From Amblyornis subalaris (taxonomy: Eukaryota > Chordata > Aves > Passeriformes > Ptilonorhynchidae): a DNA stretch of 64,000 nucleotides. The position numbers were made by a program, and so were the translations under genes. The stretch covers positions 7,313,127 to 7,377,126 of the forward strand of contig JACAXG010000031.1 of the NCBI GenBank assembly GCA_018881555.1. Direction: 5' to 3'. The number at the start of each line of letters is the position of its first letter. The stretch's first letter is position 1. Positions 61,461-64,000 of this stretch are shown in pieces. The notes under the pieces are model-generated. The model ran no database searches. It was not told where the DNA came from and saw only the letters and a program-made list of their open reading frames with translations.

Positions 61461-62794
61461 CTACAGTAAAACATTTACATGAAGTTAAAACCATTTCTTT
61501 TTTTAATAGTTTTGCTTTGCTACAGGTTAAGATCCTACATTGCTTGGAAGTGACTAAAAGCATGAGACAAATGGGAAAGAGATTCATATAGTCTGTGTCA
61601 ACATAAAAAGCTGTGGATATAGAAAGTTACAGGAAGACTTGTTATATAGCACTTATGTTATTAGAAAATTAGACTGTATTAGTTGTGTCAAGTCCAGTAA
61701 AAATATTGATGGAACGTATCCATGCACACAGTGCAGAGTAAATATGTATTTTTTTTATACATACATACATGACATTGTCATACACAAAAACTTGTATTAA
61801 AGGACTTGATTAGCAATTTGCCTCACCAAATTTAAGCCAACAGATGAATTAAAGCAGTGTTTTCACTTTAGGTAACTCAAATTGAATTATTGATAAACAG
61901 AATTATAAAATTTAAGACAAATTATTATGTCCTGTGTAATCTCTCTTACTTGAAGGTCACCATTATCCCCATAATACAGGTAGAGACAATCTGCAAGTCA
62001 AATGGTTACTTTGCAAGAAATCAGGTGAATTAAAGGACATGCAAATCAACTTCAGCACAATCTGAATTCAAATTCCATCAACACAACAAAAAAAGAATAA
62101 ATATGAGTGACCCTATGCTGCATTAGTTGCTGAATAGCATCTTCCAGAGCTTCAGGATTTTTCTGAGTTTACTTCACTTAGTCCAACTATGTAAAGAGCT
62201 CTATCAAAATGGAGTATGCCATCTAAAGCTGAGATGGCAGAAAGTTTTCAGCTTGTGACTCTAATCAGTGCTGAGATCTACAACAAGGCACAGCTATCAC
62301 TTCGATAGTCTTAGCAGGTATTATGAGCCAGAACAATCAGCTCAGTTTGCCAGCTGACAACGATGCTTTCTTTTGTATTTCAAACCAAGTTCCACATAAT
62401 GTTCTGAAAAGCATGATTAGTATGCCCATTCCACACCACAGCTTGATTTAAGAGAAGCAGAATGTAACACGTGAGTTTCTCCTATCACGATTCAATCCAA
62501 AGGCAAATAAACCATAAAAAAGAGATCTGAATAAAGAATGTAATTTGCCATCTTTTGAAATAACACCATGAATATTAAGAGCAAGGGTAATACATTTCAT
62601 CTGTACAATTTATCCTCCTCACACCTTTGTATTCCAGAGTTTCTTTGCTAAATATCAGTTAACTATAATTCAGCTATTCAGGATTGTCTGCTTGCTGAGT
62701 AACACTGTGATTCCAAATTTGTGATTTAAATCAGTCTGTAACAGGTATATATAGATACACATACACACATAAATACCACAGAGAACAATGTTAC
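61461..62794 (-). other. KIF16B intron (1.3 kb)
   Basis: AT-rich intron between two coiled-coil exons; a short (ATAC)n stretch lies near 61759-61770. No other element was recognised. Confidence 0.8.
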
Positions 62795-62848
62795 CTTTTG
62801 CTTTCTAATTTTTCAAGCTCCTCTCGTTGTTGTCTCTCAAATTCTAGC
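62795..62848 (-). CDS. KIF16B: KIF16B coiled-coil exon (18 codons)
   Basis: This short exon encodes LEFERQQREELEKLESK plus split Arg codons at each end. The acceptor is gaatcag and the donor is AAAG|GTAAC. It begins with one base completing an AG-split Arg codon and ends with AG, so it joins the next exon (first base G) in frame. The charged heptad-like content continues the stalk coiled coil. The next upstream exon is not in the window: nothing convincing was found between 62849 and 64000. It is too short to assign alone and is called from phase, composition and adjacency. Confidence 0.82.
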
Positions 62849-64000
62849 CTGATTCAAAAAAAAAAAAAACCAAAACAGTAAAATGGTTGTTTCCTGAATA
62901 TCACAAACATAGGAAGATTTGATGCAATTTGCTGTCTGTCTAGATGATAACAATGATATAAATGAAGTTTTGTAAAACTACTTTCTACAAGAACAGAAAA
63001 CACTTCCTTCATTAAAGTTACAAATTAGATATCATGCTGACATGAGTTTAAATGGAAATATAAATTAATTTCTGGGGAAAAAATATTTTTAAAGGAAAGT
63101 TAAGCAAGACATATAAATGATTAGCATAGCCTCTGTGAGTTAACTACATGCAGACATGGCAATCAATATATAGAAATTTAATTTCTCTACCTTAGACAGA
63201 TCGGTCCTTTTACAGGGAAAAGACTGCCATGGGAGGCAGGGGGAAACAGAGTGATCAATTGAGAAAGGAATTGATAGAAAAAAACATATTAGCAATATTG
63301 ATTTAAAATCAACAGCACTTTGTTTTATTAGAGGTTAAATTCGTTAGATTCATAGAACATTCATCACACTGCAGCTCAGAAGTCAAATTCAAATAATTAT
63401 TCTTTCTAAACACATTTTTCAAAGCCAATGACAGTTAAAATGATTCTCCTCATCCTATGGTTTATGAACTTGGCCACTTCTGAGAAGGGAAAGTGCTACA
63501 AAACTACAGTAGTGTGTATTAATAGTTCTGCCATTTCCTTACGAGAAAAAGAAAAAATCCCAAACATTCCTAGGATGTGATCAGTGGGGTTGAAAAACCG
63601 CAAGATGCAACACTGAAGCACAGAACACAATTCAAACCCATTTATTTAAAATATTTTGAGATTTTTATGTATTTAGTTTGACAAGGTTCTGAATAATCAC
63701 GGGAGAGCATTTTATGTCATTTTTTAATATCAGTTTTTATTACAATTGCACAGAAGTATTTTTCTTATTTTAATTTCATACGAAATATTTATCTTTTATT
63801 TAAGGAACTTTTAAATAACAAATATTAAAAAGGCAGAGAGAACCTATATATGGATTAAATTACTCAACCAAATACACAAATATTCAGTTATTTTGGGCTT
63901 GTTACAGCTTAAGGATGTGCAGGTTAGTGAAACAGTCCATAAATACTGAAAAAAATCCAGTAGTGCACCACAAGTTTACTTCAAGTTTTCAACAAACTGC
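62849..64000 (-). other. KIF16B intron (open at right edge)
   Basis: 1.15 kb to the window edge, with a 13-base A run next to the 62848 acceptor. No exon or repeat family was recognised. Confidence 0.7.

Larger units (their letters stand above)
1..64000 (-). other. KIF16B: KIF16B gene body, internal to 3' portion (partial at both window edges)
   Basis: Eight minus-strand exons with matching phases and GT-AG borders assemble into the coiled-coil stalk, tail linker and most of the PX domain of the kinesin-3 motor KIF16B; a ninth exon is an alternative 3' end. KIF16B is known as a plus-end-directed microtubule motor that binds PtdIns(3)P on early endosomes through its C-terminal PX domain and influences receptor recycling and degradation. 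The motor and FHA exons should lie beyond 64000. The final PX exon(s) were not found between 1 and 13415 and probably lie beyond the left edge, so no gene end is seen here. Identification rests on the PX residues, which match the human protein as I recall it almost residue for residue. Confidence 0.93.

Noticed and set aside
63191..63206. Possible 16-bp micro-exon (acceptor TAAAAG, donor GTAGAG on the minus strand)
   Set aside because: Length breaks the reading phase required by exon 62848 and the pyrimidine tract is weak.

Overview
The window is vertebrate nuclear DNA, almost certainly from a passerine bird. It is AT-rich intronic sequence with a few short coding exons, several CR1 LINE copies (including 3' ends with the TCATAGAATCATAGAATG signature), retroviral LTRs, and one tRNA-Ile-derived SINE with a CR1-like tail at about 9262-9398. 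That SINE resembles the TguSINE1 family known from songbirds. No bacterial-type genes, operons or CRISPR arrays are present. Eleven single N bases mark unresolved positions (510, 8118, 10822, 13709, 17206, 17889, 24931, 34779, 37231, 46906, 55988).

One host gene runs through the window on the minus strand: KIF16B (kinesin-3 family, also called SNX23), a motor that carries early endosomes. The motor and FHA parts lie beyond 64000, and the last PX codons lie below position 1 or were not found. Going down the minus strand, the exons are 62848-62795 and 61460-60111 (coiled coil), 55880-55722, 54917-54812 and 54276-54226 (tail linker), then the PX-domain exons 47545-47423, 40930-40841 and 13499-13416. 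All junctions are GT-AG and the reading phases agree.

Between exon 54276-54226 and the first PX exon lies a 726-codon open exon (53231-51051). It has a good acceptor, joins in frame, ends in its own stop, and is followed 27 bp later by AATAAA. It reads as an alternative terminal exon that replaces the PX domain with a Ser-rich linker and what look like two PH-like modules. This is the most interesting item in the window.

The 27 kb intron between the last two PX exons (13500-40840) holds a two-LTR class II (ERVK-like) endogenous retrovirus at 33424-37565, in plus orientation, with a 6-bp target duplication (CTCTAA). It has a broken gag, no recognisable pol, a GC-rich unidentified segment and an env transmembrane fragment. 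The same intron holds a CR1 copy (38511-40763) split by a solo LTR (39592-40611). A related solo LTR with a perfect 5-bp duplication (CCTGT) sits at 57424-58248, and a decayed third copy lies near 5257-5500. The rest is intron sequence without recognisable genes.
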